From Sandarakinorhabdus glacialis (GTDB lineage Bacteria > Pseudomonadota > Alphaproteobacteria > Sphingomonadales > Sphingomonadaceae), in the NCBI RefSeq assembly GCF_014643455.1, contig NZ_BMJM01000001.1:112122-176121 (forward strand): DNA of 64,000 nucleotides, written 5' to 3'. Under the pieces are notes generated by a model. That model saw nothing but the letters and a program-made list of their open reading frames with translations, had not been told where the DNA came from and made no database searches. A program made the position numbers and the translations under genes. This document shows, in pieces, positions 56,170-64,000 of this stretch. Each line of letters starts with the position of its first letter. Within the stretch, counting starts at the first letter, position 1.

Positions 56170-56360
56170 CTTGGTCTGCTCCGCGGGGCTGATTGACCAG
56201 CTTTAGCCAAAGTTTGTCCCGACCGCCACTGGCGCGGCGCTGTCCCAGGCGTGCCGACAGTCGCGCAATTCATTGCGGAGTTGAAATCTTCTGTTGCGGA
56301 TGTGATGATGTGCAATAGTGCAAGCATACAGTGCCGAAATGTTGCGTCGGGGGGTTGAGC

Positions 56361-57080
56361 ATGACGGGTGAGACGCAGGACGTCGTACTGCCGGGGGCGG
56401 CGGTCGACGAAGTTGTGGTGCGGGGTTCGGTCAAGTGGTTCGATCCGGTCCGGGGTTACGGATTCCTGGTGCCGGAGGACGATGGCCCCGATGTGCTGGT
56501 GCATTTCACGGTGCTGCGCGAATGCGGGCGGCGGACGTTGCCGGAGGGGGCGACGCTGACGTGCACGGTGGTGGCGCGCGATCGCGGGCGCCAGGCGCGG
56601 CGGATCATGGAAATCGACTTGTCGACCGCGATCGGCCCCGATCCCGAGATGGTGATCGAGCGCGCTGCCGACCGGGTCGATCCCCGGGTGATGATGGCGG
56701 TGGCGGGAGAGTCGGAAGTCGTCATCGTCAAATGGTTCAACCGATTGAAAGGCTATGGCTTTGTCACGCGGCCGGGATCGGTCGAGGATATTTTCGTCCA
56801 TATGGAGACAGTGCGGCGATCGGGCCTGGTCGAGTTGATCCCCGGCCAGCCGTTGATGGCGCGGGTGGCGCCGGGGCACAAGGGGCCGCTGGCGGTCGAA
56901 ATCGAGGCGCGCCAGTCGGTGGCGCCGGCGGTCGGGGTGCTGGCGGTTGCGCCGGTGATCGAATTGGCGCGCGGACCGATGGCCGCAGCCGTCTTCGAGA
57001 TGCCGATGGCGATTGCCGCGCATATGGTTGGCGGGCATATGACGGTAGCCGCAGGTGCGGCCGAGGGTGCTGCCGGATGA
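56361..57080 (+). CDS. Protein with two cold-shock domains
   Basis: The 239-residue product has two CSD repeats: one with [33 protein letters not shown] and one with [32 protein letters not shown]1 and RNP2-like motifs are present in each. The C-terminal 45 residues are hydrophobic, Ala/Val-rich. Double-CSD proteins are typical of alphaproteobacteria and bind RNA or single-stranded DNA. The ATG at 56361 is used. It overlaps the DUF192 gene by 4 bp. Confidence 0.92.
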   Translation: MTGETQDVVLPGAAVDEVVVRGSVKWFDPVRGYGFLVPEDDGPDVLVHFTVLRECGRRTLPEGATLTCTVVARDRGRQARRIMEIDLSTAIGPDPEMVIERAADRVDPRVMMAVAGESEVVIVKWFNRLKGYGFVTRPGSVEDIFVHMETVRRSGLVELIPGQPLMARVAPGHKGPLAVEIEARQSVAPAVGVLAVAPVIELARGPMAAAVFEMPMAIAAHMVGGHMTVAAGAAEGAAG

Positions 57081-57559
57081 TCTTGCGGGGTGTGGGCGTT
57101 ACCGCGGCGATGCTGATGGTGGCGGTTCCGGCGGCCTTGGCGGCCGTCCCGGCGGCAGGAGCGACGAGCGGGCCGTCGTGCCCGAATACCGGGTTGCGGA
57201 CGGTGCCGGCGGTGCTGGCGACCGCCAAGGGCAAGTTCCGGTATGACCTGGAAGTGGCGGCAACGGCGGACCAGCAGGCGTGCGGATTGATGTTCCGCAA
57301 GGCGATGAAGCGGACGGAGGGCATGTGGTTTCCGTTCGAAACACCGCGATCGGCGACGTTCTGGATGGAGAACACGCCGCTGTCGCTGGATTTGATCTTT
57401 GTCGGTCCGGACAAGCGTGTGCTCAGCGTGACGAGCAATGCCAAGCCGATGTCGCGGATGATGATCGATTCTAACGGGATCGCTTCGGGGGTGATCGAGT
57501 TGAATGCGGGGGAAGCGGCGAAGGCTGGGGTCCGGGTTGGGGACAAGGTTTCAATTTGA
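57077..57559 (+). CDS. DUF192 family exported protein
   Basis: The 160-residue protein has a signal peptide ([20 protein letters not shown]) and the DUF192 core: [20 protein letters not shown], then [20 protein letters not shown] and the [20 protein letters not shown] end. Function unknown. It overlaps the double-CSD gene as ATGA, a pairing common in alphaproteobacteria. Confidence 0.92.
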   Translation: MILRGVGVTAAMLMVAVPAALAAVPAAGATSGPSCPNTGLRTVPAVLATAKGKFRYDLEVAATADQQACGLMFRKAMKRTEGMWFPFETPRSATFWMENTPLSLDLIFVGPDKRVLSVTSNAKPMSRMMIDSNGIASGVIELNAGEAAKAGVRVGDKVSI

Positions 57560-57694
57560 GATGATCGAGTATGCGGCAGCGCTCTTTTAGAGCGGAGCGC
57601 GGTTGCTTTCACGTTCTAAATGGTAAGGACCAATAGATAAATCATGGGGTAGTGACCATCAATTATTTGGTGGCGCCACAACTCTTTTGCACAT
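57560..57694. other. Intergenic, AT-richer stretch
   Basis: 135 bp between convergent genes. A short GCTCT-TTT-AGAGC dyad lies at 57583 and may be a weak terminator. No gene seen. Confidence 0.4.
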
Positions 57695-58267
57695 TTACAC
57701 ATGGCAGCTAGTAAAGTTGTTCCGACGACGCCGTAAACTCAACCCTATAGCTCCAAACCCGACAATAAGCATAGTCCAGCTTGCTGGTTCAGGAACCGAT
57801 GACGGGCCTGAAAGGTCTAGCATCCATTCTATTGGCGTTTCGGACTGGTATCTAGCAAAAAAGCTGAGCTTTACCGTGCTTACACTATACTTTACCTTAA
57901 CGTCATTTTGATATTGTGAGGCTTCCCGTCCGGTTTGAACATCGAGCGACCTACTATATGTATTCGTCAGAGGATTAAAAAGTCCAGCAAAATCATATCC
58001 ATCGATGAACTCTATTTCGTTGCTACTAATAAATTTTCCAGTTTTGGGATCGTAGTCTTCATAATACTCCTTATATTCAGATAGAAAGTAGATGGTAGGA
58101 TTTAGTGGCTGGCTCGACAGTCCGAAGGAGACATCGAGAATCCCGCTTCTATAAAGAGGGACTGGGATATTGAGATTTATCGTTCCTGAGCTGTCCGGTA
58201 TAGTGGATCCCTTAAGAACAAGAGCAGATGAGGGCGCAGCTGCCATTGACAAGAGGCCGACGATCAC
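57695..58267 (-). CDS. PEPxxWA-CTERM exported protein in AT-rich DNA
   Basis: The 190-residue product has a short signal-like start (IVGLLSMAAAPSSA), a beta-rich Tyr/Asn-rich middle (SEYKEYYEDYDPKTGKFISS) and the sorting tail VPEPASWTMLIVGFGAIGLS then LRRRR. It starts with GTG; the frame upstream is KKRK-rich but has no start codon, and a nearby ATG (58311 region) is out of frame, so the true start may have been lost or lies on a frameshift. Base composition and codon use are much more AT-rich than its neighbours, which suggests acquisition from elsewhere. Confidence 0.65.
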   Translation of the reverse strand: MIVGLLSMAAAPSSALVLKGSTIPDSSGTINLNIPVPLYRSGILDVSFGLSSQPLNPTIYFLSEYKEYYEDYDPKTGKFISSNEIEFIDGYDFAGLFNPLTNTYSRSLDVQTGREASQYQNDVKVKYSVSTVKLSFFARYQSETPIEWMLDLSGPSSVPEPASWTMLIVGFGAIGLSLRRRRNNFTSCHV

Positions 58268-58417
58268 TGCTTTTCGCTTCTTTAGGCCCCTTTAGTTGCC
58301 GTTATCATATGATTAAAGCACTTGGCCCCCCTGTCTAGCAAATTCGCGCGTTCAACTGTCGGGCCGTTTCCAACACAGAATGCGTAGTCGGAAAATATGA
58401 ACTTTTTTGAGGCCGGG

Positions 58418-58446
58418 TTGACGTTGGGCGGGGGTGGGCACATATG
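58418..58446 (+). promoter_or_regulatory. groES-groEL promoter
   Basis: TTGACG (58418-58423) and CATATG (58441-58446) are spaced 17 bp, a strong housekeeping-type promoter whose start would lie just before the CIRCE operator. Confidence 0.7.
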
Positions 58447-58457
58447 CCGCATCGCTG

Positions 58458-58484
58458 TTGGCACTCATGCGTTGTGAGTGCCAA
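58458..58484. promoter_or_regulatory. CIRCE operator (HrcA binding site)
   Basis: TTGGCACTC (58458-58466), nine bases, GAGTGCCAA (58476-58484): a perfect 9-bp inverted repeat matching TTAGCACTC-N9-GAGTGCTAA with one compensated change. It lies 32 bp before groES and shows HrcA control of the chaperonin. Confidence 0.95.
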
Positions 58485-58516
58485 CGGGCCGAATTCAACC
58501 ACAGTGAGGGCCTTAT

Positions 58517-58804
58517 ATGACTTTCCGTCCGCTCCACGACCGGGTGCTAGTGCGCCGCGTCGAAGCCGAAGAGAAGACCGCCGGCGGGATCATCATTCCC
58601 GATACGGCGAAGGAAAAGCCGCAGGAAGGCGAAGTCGTTTCCGTCGGCACCGGCGCGCGCGGCGATGATGGCACCGTCCATCCTCTCGAAGTGAAGGCCG
58701 GCGACAAGATCCTGTTCGGCAAATGGTCGGGCACCGAGGTCAAGGTCGGCGGCGAAGACCTGATCATCATGAAGGAAAGCGATATCCTCGGGATCCTTGG
58801 CTAA
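58517..58804 (+). CDS. groES: Co-chaperonin GroES
   Basis: The 95-residue co-chaperonin caps GroEL. It begins [28 protein letters not shown] and has the mobile loop and roof regions ([25 protein letters not shown]). Regulated by the CIRCE element upstream; groEL follows after 45 bp. Confidence 0.98.
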   Translation: MTFRPLHDRVLVRRVEAEEKTAGGIIIPDTAKEKPQEGEVVSVGTGARGDDGTVHPLEVKAGDKILFGKWSGTEVKVGGEDLIIMKESDILGILG

Positions 58805-58834
58805 GCCAGACCCGAAGTCGCAAACCCTGTATAA

Positions 58835-60499
<1,665 letters not shown>

Positions 60500-60526
60500 T
60501 CCAAACGATCAGCTACCTGAGAAATC

Positions 60527-60558
60527 GGGGGTCGCGGGTTCGCCTGCGGCCCCTTTTT
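60527..60558 (+). terminator. Rho-independent terminator after groEL
   Basis: GGGG-T-CGC stem with GCG-G-CCCC and a TTTTT run (60554-60558). Confidence 0.8.
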
Positions 60559-60588
60559 CTTGTGGAGCGGCTGGGCTAGGTTCGGGGC

Positions 60589-60900
60589 ATGACCAAGCCT
60601 ACTGTCGTCGATATCCCCCATGCGATCGGACGCGATGCGGCGCGCGAGCGATTGCGGTCGCGGATCGGCGATCTGGCAGGGCATTTGCCGGGCGGGATGG
60701 CGGAAGTGAATTCGAATTGGACGTCGGCCGACCGGCTGGTGCTCGAGATCCTGGCGATGGGGCAGCGGGTGACGGCGACGCTCGATGTTGAGGACAGTTT
60801 CGTGCGGGCGAGTTTCGAGCTGCCGGCGATGCTTTCGTTCATGAGCGGGATGATCAGCAAGGCGGTGCGGAGCAAGGGGGCGCAGCTGCTGTTGAAGTAG
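60589..60900 (+). CDS. Polyhydroxyalkanoic acid system family protein
   Basis: The 103-residue protein fits the PHA_gran_rgn family found in PHA-producing bacteria: PTVVDIPHAIGRDAARERLRSR, the middle LPGGMAEVNSNWTSADRLVLEI and FELPAMLSFMSGMISKAV, and end GAQLLLK. It may be part of granule control or a START-like small protein. Function is not established. The stop is TAG. Confidence 0.85.
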   Translation: MTKPTVVDIPHAIGRDAARERLRSRIGDLAGHLPGGMAEVNSNWTSADRLVLEILAMGQRVTATLDVEDSFVRASFELPAMLSFMSGMISKAVRSKGAQLLLK

Positions 60901-60944
60901 GTTTTTTGGGGGGACTTAGCCGCTTGCCGTGACGCGGGAGTTGT

Positions 60945-61028
60945 CCGGGGAGGGGGACACCCCCACCCGCCGCGCCAAGGAGCGCGAGTCGCCTCCCCCC
61001 TCGAGGGGGAGGACAAGGGTTTGCGCTA
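60945..61028. repeat. Palindromic repeats upstream of the small lipoprotein end
   Basis: Two units with CACCCCCACCCG, CGCGAGTCGCCTCCCCC and a CCCCCTCGAGGGGGAGGACA hairpin. No gene is supported between 60901 and 61025. Confidence 0.8.
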
Positions 61029-61232
61029 GGGAGCGCGAGTCGCCTCCCCCGTTGACGCGGAGGCGTCGCCTGCGGCTGAGGGGGAGGACAAGGATTTATT
61101 GGTTGCAGCGTCGACGTCGGCGACGGCGTGGGCGCTAACCTGCGATTCGGCGGCGGTGGTGCGCTTGTCGGGGTCCTTGTCGCAGGCGGTGAGGGCGAGG
61201 AACGCGAGAAGGGCGATGCGGTGCATGGTCAT
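61026..61232 (-). CDS. Small lipoprotein downstream of mlaA
   Basis: The 68-residue product has a lipoprotein signal (HRIALLAFLALTACDKDP, lipobox LTAC). The last about 20 residues (SSPSAAGDASASTGEATRAP) are encoded by a palindromic repeat that also occurs at 39355, so the true C-terminus was probably shorter before the repeat inserted. It overlaps the mlaA stop as ATGA. Function unknown. Confidence 0.6.
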   Translation of the reverse strand: MTMHRIALLAFLALTACDKDPDKRTTAAESQVSAHAVADVDAATNKSLSSPSAAGDASASTGEATRAP

Positions 61233-62062
61233 GGTGCCGGAGAGGGAGCGGGGGCTGCCGGTGCGGGGTCGGCGGGCAAATCGGCGGGTAGCTCCGTCTC
61301 GCCCGAATCTTCGGGGTCGAGTGGCGGGTTGCCGTCGTAAAGCGCGCTGCGGCGGTTCTGCAGGTAGATCGACTTGACCAGCGTGTATTCGTCGAGGCTG
61401 TCGGCGAGGAGGGCATCGCCGCCCTGCTCGGTTATGCGGGCGCGGAAGTTTATGAGACGCGTGGCGATCTGGCCGGCGCGCCAGTAGATGCTCGGGCTGA
61501 AGGCGGCGTTGCGGGCGAAATCAGCAGGATCGAGGAAGATGTCGGCGCCGAGGCCGAAGCTGTCGCGCAGCGTCGAGGGGCCGAACAGCGGCAGGACCAT
61601 ATAGGGGCCGGATTCGATGCCCCAGGCGGCGAAAGTCTGGCCGAAATCCTCCGATTCCTCGGGGCGGCCGAGATCGGTGGCAACATCGCCGAGGCCGCCG
61701 ACGCCCAGCGTGACATTGAGCAGGGCGCGGTCGAGGGTGCGGAAGGCCTGCTTGATCTTGCCCTGAAGGACGGCGTTGAGGAAATTCGCCGGCTCGCCGT
61801 AAGTGCTGTAGACGTTGGTGATGCCGTTGCGGGCCGCCTTGGGCACGACGGCGCGATACGTCTGGGAGATCGGCTTGAGCGCATAGCGATCGATTTTCTT
61901 GTTGAAGGCGTAGACGCGGCGGTTGGTGCCCTCCCAACGATCGGCCTCGGCGACTTCGAGGCCACCGGCGCGGGGCGTGGCGCAGCCGGCGAGCAGGACG
62001 CTGCCGGCGAGAAGGATGGCGGGGACCAGCTTGAGAGCCGGAAAGCGGGCGAGTCGGCGCAT
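61229..62062 (-). CDS. mlaA: MlaA (VacJ) family lipoprotein
   Basis: The 277-residue outer-membrane lipoprotein removes misplaced phospholipid from the outer leaflet and hands it to the Mla system. It has a lipobox LLAGC, then DRWEGTNRRVYAFNKKIDRYALKPI, VYSTYGEPANFLNAVLQGKIKQ, GVGGLGDVATDLG and GPYMVLPLFGPSTLRDSFG. ATG 62062 is preferred because the signal peptide starts there. Pro/Ala-rich C-terminal tail. No other mla gene nearby. Confidence 0.94.
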   Translation of the reverse strand: MRRLARFPALKLVPAILLAGSVLLAGCATPRAGGLEVAEADRWEGTNRRVYAFNKKIDRYALKPISQTYRAVVPKAARNGITNVYSTYGEPANFLNAVLQGKIKQAFRTLDRALLNVTLGVGGLGDVATDLGRPEESEDFGQTFAAWGIESGPYMVLPLFGPSTLRDSFGLGADIFLDPADFARNAAFSPSIYWRAGQIATRLINFRARITEQGGDALLADSLDEYTLVKSIYLQNRRSALYDGNPPLDPEDSGETELPADLPADPAPAAPAPSPAP

Positions 62063-62173
62063 CGAGAACCTTTGCAGCAAAGCCGGTTCCGGCTCGCACA
62101 GTCCGGTTGCGGCGACAAGCACCAAAGCGGTGTATATTGCCGCATCGCTACCCGGATATTTTCGCGCGGTTAT

Positions 62174-62200
62174 CGAACTGTAAGGATTCTTTACAGTTCG
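62174..62200. promoter_or_regulatory. 10-bp inverted repeat between mlaA and the PEP-CTERM gene
   Basis: CGAACTGTAA (62174-62183), seven bases, TTACAGTTCG (62191-62200). Perfect and lying between divergent starts; an operator or a hairpin. Confidence 0.55.
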
Positions 62201-62315
62201 GCAATGTTCCTGGTCCGCTCCATATGACGAGAAAGAGGTATTGGATGACCTAATTATTGGCTCAACGCGGCGCTTAATTGCCAAGGTCGTTGGCATGAAA
62301 GTCGCTGCTCCATGA

Positions 62316-62341
62316 ACGTGGGACGGAAGGTCCCGCGTTTT
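62316..62341 (+). promoter_or_regulatory. Hairpin with T-run in the leader of the PEP-CTERM gene
   Basis: ACGTGGGAC (62316-62324) pairs with GTCCCGCGT (62330-62338; one G-T pair), followed by TTTT directly before the ribosome site GGGAG. It could be an attenuator or the terminator of a short leader transcript. Confidence 0.5.
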
Positions 62342-62351
62342 GGGAGCATAC

Positions 62352-62975
62352 ATGAAGACCATCTTGGCAACGGTTGCCGCAATTGCACTAGCGACCAGCG
62401 TGAACGCAGCGACGCACACCACCACTGCCGGCCCCGATGTCGGTCCGGGTGCCGGTGAATCGGTCGTTTTCGACTTCAACCAGGCGACGCCGGAGTTGTC
62501 AGGCAATTTCAACCTGGTGACCGGCACGTCCGGCACTGGCGCTGCGCCGCTCGGCGACACCACGCAGTATCTTGTGGTTCCGGGTTCGGGCAGCAGCGGT
62601 GCGGCGACGCTCGACCTCAGCGGATTTTCCAACCCGATCAAGTCGTTCAGCTTTTACTGGGGCTCGATCGACACATACAATTCGATCGAGTTGCTGAACG
62701 GTGCCAACGTCTTCCAGACGATCCTGGGTGGCAGCCTGCCGCCGGCAACGGGAAATCAGGGTTCGCCGGCAACCAACGTGCGGGCGTTCTTCACGCTCGG
62801 CGCCGGCGAGAACCTGACCGGCATCCGCTTCGTCAGCGATAACCTTGCCTTCGAAGTCGATGACTTTGCCATTTCGTCGGTGCCCGAAGCATCGACCTGG
62901 GCGATGTTGCTGATGGGCTTCGGCATGATCGGCTTTGCTGCTCGTCGAGGTCGTCCGACCGTCGTCTCGGCCTGA
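62352..62975 (+). CDS. PEPxxWA-CTERM exported protein
   Basis: The 207-residue product has a signal peptide (KTILATVAAIALATSVNAA), a beta-sandwich domain (ESVVFDFNQATPELSGNFNL, NPIKSFSFYWGSIDTYNSIEL, FTLGAGENLTGIRFVSDNLA) and the tail VPEASTWAMLLMGFGMIGFA with ARRGR. Fold resembles Npun_F0296-like PEP-CTERM proteins. The GGGAG 7 bp upstream fits the start. It should be an extracellular matrix or surface protein. Confidence 0.9.
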   Translation: MKTILATVAAIALATSVNAATHTTTAGPDVGPGAGESVVFDFNQATPELSGNFNLVTGTSGTGAAPLGDTTQYLVVPGSGSSGAATLDLSGFSNPIKSFSFYWGSIDTYNSIELLNGANVFQTILGGSLPPATGNQGSPATNVRAFFTLGAGENLTGIRFVSDNLAFEVDDFAISSVPEASTWAMLLMGFGMIGFAARRGRPTVVSA

Positions 62976-63354
62976 TCCCTTGGCTGACCCGGGTCGCTGC
63001 TGTTGCTTTGACGAGCAGCGATTCGGGAAGGCCGGGCGTGATGTGCCGGGGGGTATTGGATCCGGTGCGGCGCATCGCCGAAATTGCTGTGTGCAAGATG
63101 GTAGATTCATGAAATGCAGGTGATAATTCGGGGTATTGCTAGCCCTTCCGCATGACGTTAACTTGTGAATAACTTCGGCTGCAGAGTCGGTTTGCAGGTT
63201 TTCGCCAGTCCTTCGGGGTGCGCCAGCGGGCGTGTATTGCGTTGGGAAAACGTACAGACCGAGACTGTTGCAAGCTGTAGATTAAAAAGGGTCGCGTTGA
63301 GCTGAGCCGGGGCCTGTGCCGCGGTTGTGTTGCGTCGTGTCGAGGGAGTGGGCA
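62976..63354. other. Intergenic stretch upstream of the LuxR-type regulator
   Basis: 379 bp without a gene. It holds a TGTGAATAA sequence at 63164-63172 (one mismatch to a DnaA box) and TTAA-N7-ATAA overlapping it (near-CtrA box). Confidence 0.4.
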
Positions 63355-64000
63355 ATGAGCGTAAATGGCTTTGGTGGGCCGGTCGCCGCAGCGGGCGGTG
63401 AGACCGTGGACGTGTTGATTATCGGTGCCGGCGTGCTGGTGTTCGAGGGGTTGAAGCACATCCTGGGGGAGATCGGCTTTACGGCGATCGCGTCGGCCGA
63501 CGAGGCAGCGGCGCAGGAGCTGCTCAAGCCGGCGGCGACGGCGCCGCGGTTGATCATCGTCGACAGCCATGACTTGCAGCGGGACGTCGGATTTTGCGAG
63601 ATGCTGAGGCGGCGCTTTGCTTCGAGTCGTCTGGTGATCCTGTCGGACGATTGCACGCTCGAGGTGGTGGCGCGGGGGTTCAGCGCCGGGGTCGATGGTT
63701 ATCTGGCCAAGTCGACGCCGTGCGAGCCGATGACCGAGGCGCTCAAGCTGGTGATGATGGGCGAGAAGTTCATGCCGGCGTCGGCCTATGGCGGGCTGGC
63801 GGGGCTGCGGCCGGCGGGCGATGGCCAGATGTGGCGGGCGGGGCCGCAGGGCGGCCGGCTGTCGGATCGCGAGATCGAGATCCTGGGGTGCGTGGCGCAG
63901 GGCGAGGCCAACAAGGCGATCGCGTGGCGGCTCGATATCACCGAGGCGACGGTCAAGGTCCATATCAAGACGATTTTGCGCAAGTTGAACGTCAGCAACC
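63355..64000 (+). CDS. LuxR/NarL-type response regulator with atypical receiver, 3' end cut by window
   Basis: About 215 residues are visible and the gene continues beyond the window. A receiver domain (about residues 17-140) has the phospho-acceptor Asp in LIIVDSHD, Ser in VILSDD and Lys in GYLAKST. The acidic pair that holds Mg2+ is replaced: the start reads VLIIGAGVLVFEGL where VDD is usual. The HTH has LSDREIEILGCVAQGEANKAIA and VKVHIKTILRKLNVSN. It may work without phosphorylation. GAGGGAG 9 bp upstream supports the start. Confidence 0.88.
   Translation, partial: MSVNGFGGPVAAAGGETVDVLIIGAGVLVFEGLKHILGEIGFTAIASADEAAAQELLKPAATAPRLIIVDSHDLQRDVGFCEMLRRRFASSRLVILSDDCTLEVVARGFSAGVDGYLAKSTPCEPMTEALKLVMMGEKFMPASAYGGLAGLRPAGDGQMWRAGPQGGRLSDREIEILGCVAQGEANKAIAWRLDITEATVKVHIKTILRKLNVSN

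Overview
The window is a 64 kb piece of a GC-rich alphaproteobacterial chromosome, most likely from the order Sphingomonadales. The evidence is four proteins with the PEPxxWA-type C-terminal sorting tail that is common in sphingomonads, alphaproteobacterial gene neighbourhoods (ispH-thrB-rnhA, glnB-glnA, an ATP12 chaperone), TTAA-N7-TTAA and CIRCE-type control sites, and dispersed palindromic intergenic repeats. The genus cannot be fixed from the sequence. No tRNA, rRNA, CRISPR, prophage or intact transposon was seen. Most genes are chromosomal housekeeping genes.

Region by region. 1-8.9 kb: the end of an ABC-F gene, parE, a candidate small RNA, a lipoprotein, and the nitrogen operon glnB-glnA with a textbook sigma-54 promoter, then an MFS-SDR pair and an intergenic region with DnaA-box-like and CtrA-box-like sites. 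8.9-18.5 kb: msrA, a DUF3089 hydrolase with ruvX, msrB, a cyclophilin, a GST, a Do-like protease, a PEP-CTERM gene broken by one TAG, ada, the tail of a YadA-type adhesin and an FMN reductase. 18.5-30.5 kb: acyl-CoA carboxylase (pccA, pccB), a second PEP-CTERM protein, ATP12, HAD, PaiB, an MBL hydrolase, a secreted three-repeat helical protein, a SPOR lipoprotein and a Tat-exported M20-like protein. 30.6-36.4 kb: a phytase-like autotransporter also broken by one TAG, then ispH-thrB-rnhA. 36.4-42.4 kb: a tandem glycine riboswitch in front of gcvT-gcvH-(methyltransferase)-gcvPA-gcvPB, the whole glycine cleavage system except L-protein. 42.5-48.5 kb: thpR, a TesA-like esterase, a YbbA/YbbP-type ABC system with an interposed dienelactone hydrolase, and a Bax-inhibitor-1 protein. 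48.5-56.2 kb: a MarR-linked thioesterase/SDR/isomerase operon, two hydrolases with a mirror-image divergent leader, and a molybdenum-hydroxylase accessory operon (coxG-xdhC-mocA) without its enzyme. 56.3-64 kb: a two-domain cold-shock protein with a DUF192 protein, an AT-rich PEP-CTERM gene, groES-groEL behind a CIRCE operator, a PHA-granule protein, mlaA, a fourth PEP-CTERM gene and a truncated LuxR-type regulator.

The points most worth a second look are: a candidate sRNA with two helically phased operator half-sites and a C-rich hairpin loop (2943-3047); two otherwise intact exported proteins each interrupted by a single TAG; the strand-composition (GC-skew) switch near 45 kb; paired operator-like sites around the MarR operon; and a symmetric divergent leader at 51845-51909. 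I did not find a clearly novel multi-gene defence or biosynthetic system.
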